A stretch of DNA of 64,000 nucleotides from Membranipora membranacea. Lineage: Eukaryota > Bryozoa > Gymnolaemata > Cheilostomatida > Membraniporidae. This document shows positions 62,134 to 64,000 of the stretch, piece by piece. The DNA lies in the NCBI GenBank assembly GCA_914767715.1, contig OU612068.1, forward strand, positions 1,924,001 through 1,988,000. Reading direction: 5' to 3'. The first letter of the stretch is position 1; each line of letters starts with the position of its first letter. The translations under genes were made by a program, and so were the position numbers. The notes beneath the pieces were generated by a model. The model worked only from the letters and a program-made list of their open reading frames with translations, ran no database searches and was not told the DNA's origin.

Positions 62134-63724
62134 CTGGTTGTAGGGGAGGGTCTTGTGGAATCTGTCGTAATCTGCCTTGAACTCTCAACGATTTGATGTA
62201 TGTCCCTCATGTCATTCCTAAGGACTACATAATGGGTACCTCTCGCCTCATCTTGATGGCCAAGTACAATCGTGGGCAGCGCTCTATTAAATGCTCTGCT
62301 TCCACTTGGTGTTAGTATTGTTGATCCATGTTGAATAGTAGAATCAATGAGTATCTGCACATTGAAGATTTCTGCAGCTACCTGGAGCGTTAGATGGTCG
62401 CCAAATTCCGCATTTTGGCTCATCCGTGTGATGTATTCGTTTTCATCCTCCCCAATTGCTTCAGTCCACAACACGCTGTTTTGGATTCCGACATACCTGT
62501 TTCTCATGAGATATTCAATAACCTCACTTCTGAGTGTGTCCGCCGAACGGTATATTCCTAACTGTTGAATAGCGTACGCTATGGCTGCAAATTGACAGTT
62601 CCCATCCGGTGCTGGGTTGAAAATGGTTGGCGAGGCAAAGAGTTGAGAGCTGTTGCTTATCAGCACGTCCAATCTGGTTTGCTGCATTCGTTTCTTTTGG
62701 AGACTAAGTGTACTGCCAGTCAGGTCCCTGACTGAAATCCACTTCGTTTTGGCATTGTTATTTAAGTGATATTTTACTTTATACATGTACAGTTTTTCAT
62801 TTCTCTGGATTACATTTCCCATCACAACCTTTGCCTTGGATATTCATTTGTTGCCTGTCCTTAGCCGTATCAGGACTCTGTCATTTATTTCATATGTCGG
62901 TGTTTTTAATGACTTGATTGAGCGTCTTATAACTCTCTCATTTTTCTTTCAACTGGCTATTCTTGCCTCACTTCGAATTCTCTCAGTTGTGTTCTCGGAT
63001 GTTGTGAGGAACTTCTCCCGTCCGTAATACACATTTAGTGGACTCCACCAGGCTAGTTCTCCTCGTGGCATATCGTTCAACTGGAGTTCATATGTAGGAA
63101 GCTCATTTACCCAGTTTGTACCATTGGGATTCGAGATGAGGTCGTACTGAATTTTGTACTTCAACGTACGGTGGGACCTCTCTACTTTCCCCTGCGACTC
63201 TGGGTGATATGGGCTGCTGAATATTTGTCGAATGTCTCTTGCCTTCAGCAGTCTGGACACATCCTGCTTAAATTCTGTACCTTGGTCATTCTGGACTATC
63301 GTTGGGTTACCAAACGTGTCAAATATCGCCTTCAGCTCCTTTGCCACATTTTTTGAAGATTTTCTGGTCAACGGTCTCAGCCAGGTGTATCTAGAGAAGA
63401 CATCGAGCACAGTCAGAATATATCGATATTCTTTACCATTATGATACGCCGGGTTGTTACGAAAGTCAACTAAGTCGATTTGTACTCGCCACATGACGGT
63501 CCTACAGCATATCGGTGTAATGGGAGCCTTGTTGCTGAACCTAGCAGACAGTCTTTGCCGGGTGGTTGAGTGTTGTAACGCAGATGCAATAGTTGCCTCA
63601 GAGAATCCTATGTATGTGCCTTTCATTTTTAACTGCAAACGTCGTGGTCCAAGACCCTTCTCAATATCAAAGTGTTTAGCAATCACCGGTGCCTTCTCGG
63701 ATTGTCGTATCACTCGTAATCCAT
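62134..63724 (-). pseudogene. Transposon integrase fused to an OTU protease domain (two in-frame stops)
   Basis: One frame runs from an acceptor at 63724 to a donor at 62134 (ACCAG-GTATTT). The integrase core has the catalytic triad in QIDLVDF, NDQGTEF and GKVERSH (second Asp and Glu about 34 residues apart), with SSPYHPESQGKVERSHRTLK as signature. A linker (YEINDRVLIRL) resembling the GPY/F-type module after integrases follows. Then comes an OTU cysteine-protease-like domain with DGNCQFAAIAYA (Cys near 62596) and GTHYVVLRN (His near 62234). Two TGA codons interrupt the frame near 62950 and 62865, in the linker, but both catalytic domains are intact. This suits Ginger-type DNA transposons or Gypsy-derived integrase genes (known for cut-and-paste or LTR elements); no RT, protease or LTR is visible here. 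The gene's 5' end lies beyond 63724. Confidence 0.8.
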
Positions 63725-64000
63725 CTGCAAAAATCAGTAAAATATGGCATTACAGTCTGAGACATATTGACAATGTAGTATGCAGATGCTTTGTGTTGTG
63801 TGATTAAACACCTAGGGACTCCAATCAAAGTCATGGAGATATGTTCTTGTTCAAATTCACACCAACCTTCATACACCTGGAGTTGTCTTCTATGTATTTT
63901 GATATCAATTGACTCCAACAAAAAGGGCGGACAACTCCAATATTCCACACAAACTACATTAGCTACTGCTATTTATATGAATGCAGTATGAATGAGTAAA
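63725..64000. other. Upstream intron and possibly exon of the integrase gene
   Basis: A pyrimidine-rich acceptor (TTTTTGCAG on the minus strand) marks the start of the integrase exon. Minus-strand frames further up (with CEFEQEHISM near 63850) might be an earlier exon, but I find no donor of matching phase. Confidence 0.3.

Noticed and set aside
62134-63724. Classical LTR retrotransposon
   Set aside because: No reverse transcriptase, protease or long terminal repeats are visible in the window, and the gene appears to be spliced.
1-64000. CRISPR arrays, bacterial operons or prophage
   Set aside because: Spliced animal genes throughout; the tandem repeats found lack the regular repeat-spacer pattern of CRISPR.

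Overview
The window is eukaryotic nuclear DNA from an animal. It holds spliced genes with short GT-AG introns (about 50 bases to 3 kb), animal-type signalling and cell-cycle genes, miniature inverted-repeat transposons and decayed LINEs. The compact spacing and the gene set (12-TM adenylyl cyclase, CHFR, Greatwall kinase, PTP1B-type phosphatase, LRRC46) fit an early-branching marine invertebrate. A demosponge is my best guess, but that is inference and not proven by the sequence. All gene models below were built by hand from exon reading frames, splice motifs and phase matching.

Layout. (1) 1-8525, plus strand: three tandem paralogues of a small secreted protein with a signal peptide and a GPI-type tail; the first is cut by the window edge. 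A TA-flanked MITE carrying a tRNA-like sequence lies between copies two and three. (2) 9339-16922: LRRC46-like gene (minus) and V-ATPase subunit d gene (plus), head to head over 351 bases. The last intron of the ATPase gene holds a MITE nested in another MITE. (3) 17951-24645, minus: a complete CHFR ubiquitin ligase gene in 15 exons, with a broken LINE filling intron 4. (4) 24646-29757: repeat-rich spacer with a LINE 3' end and another inverted-repeat element. (5) 29758-45957, plus: a 23-exon membrane adenylyl cyclase closest to the AC2/4/7 type. (6) 47396-54945, minus: a PTPN1/PTPN2-like phosphatase with a C-terminal membrane anchor. (7) 56440-59127, plus: the N-terminal half of a MASTL/Greatwall kinase; the kinase C-lobe is not found. 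(8) 60583-63724, minus: a transposon-type integrase joined in one frame to an OTU protease domain (two in-frame TGA stops), followed by phase-compatible exons ending in an F-box protein.

The cellular genes have no shared pathway visible from sequence, although CHFR and MASTL are both mitotic regulators. The most unusual region is the right end: an integrase, a deubiquitinase-like OTU domain and an F-box in one apparent transcription unit, next to a kinase gene that stops halfway.
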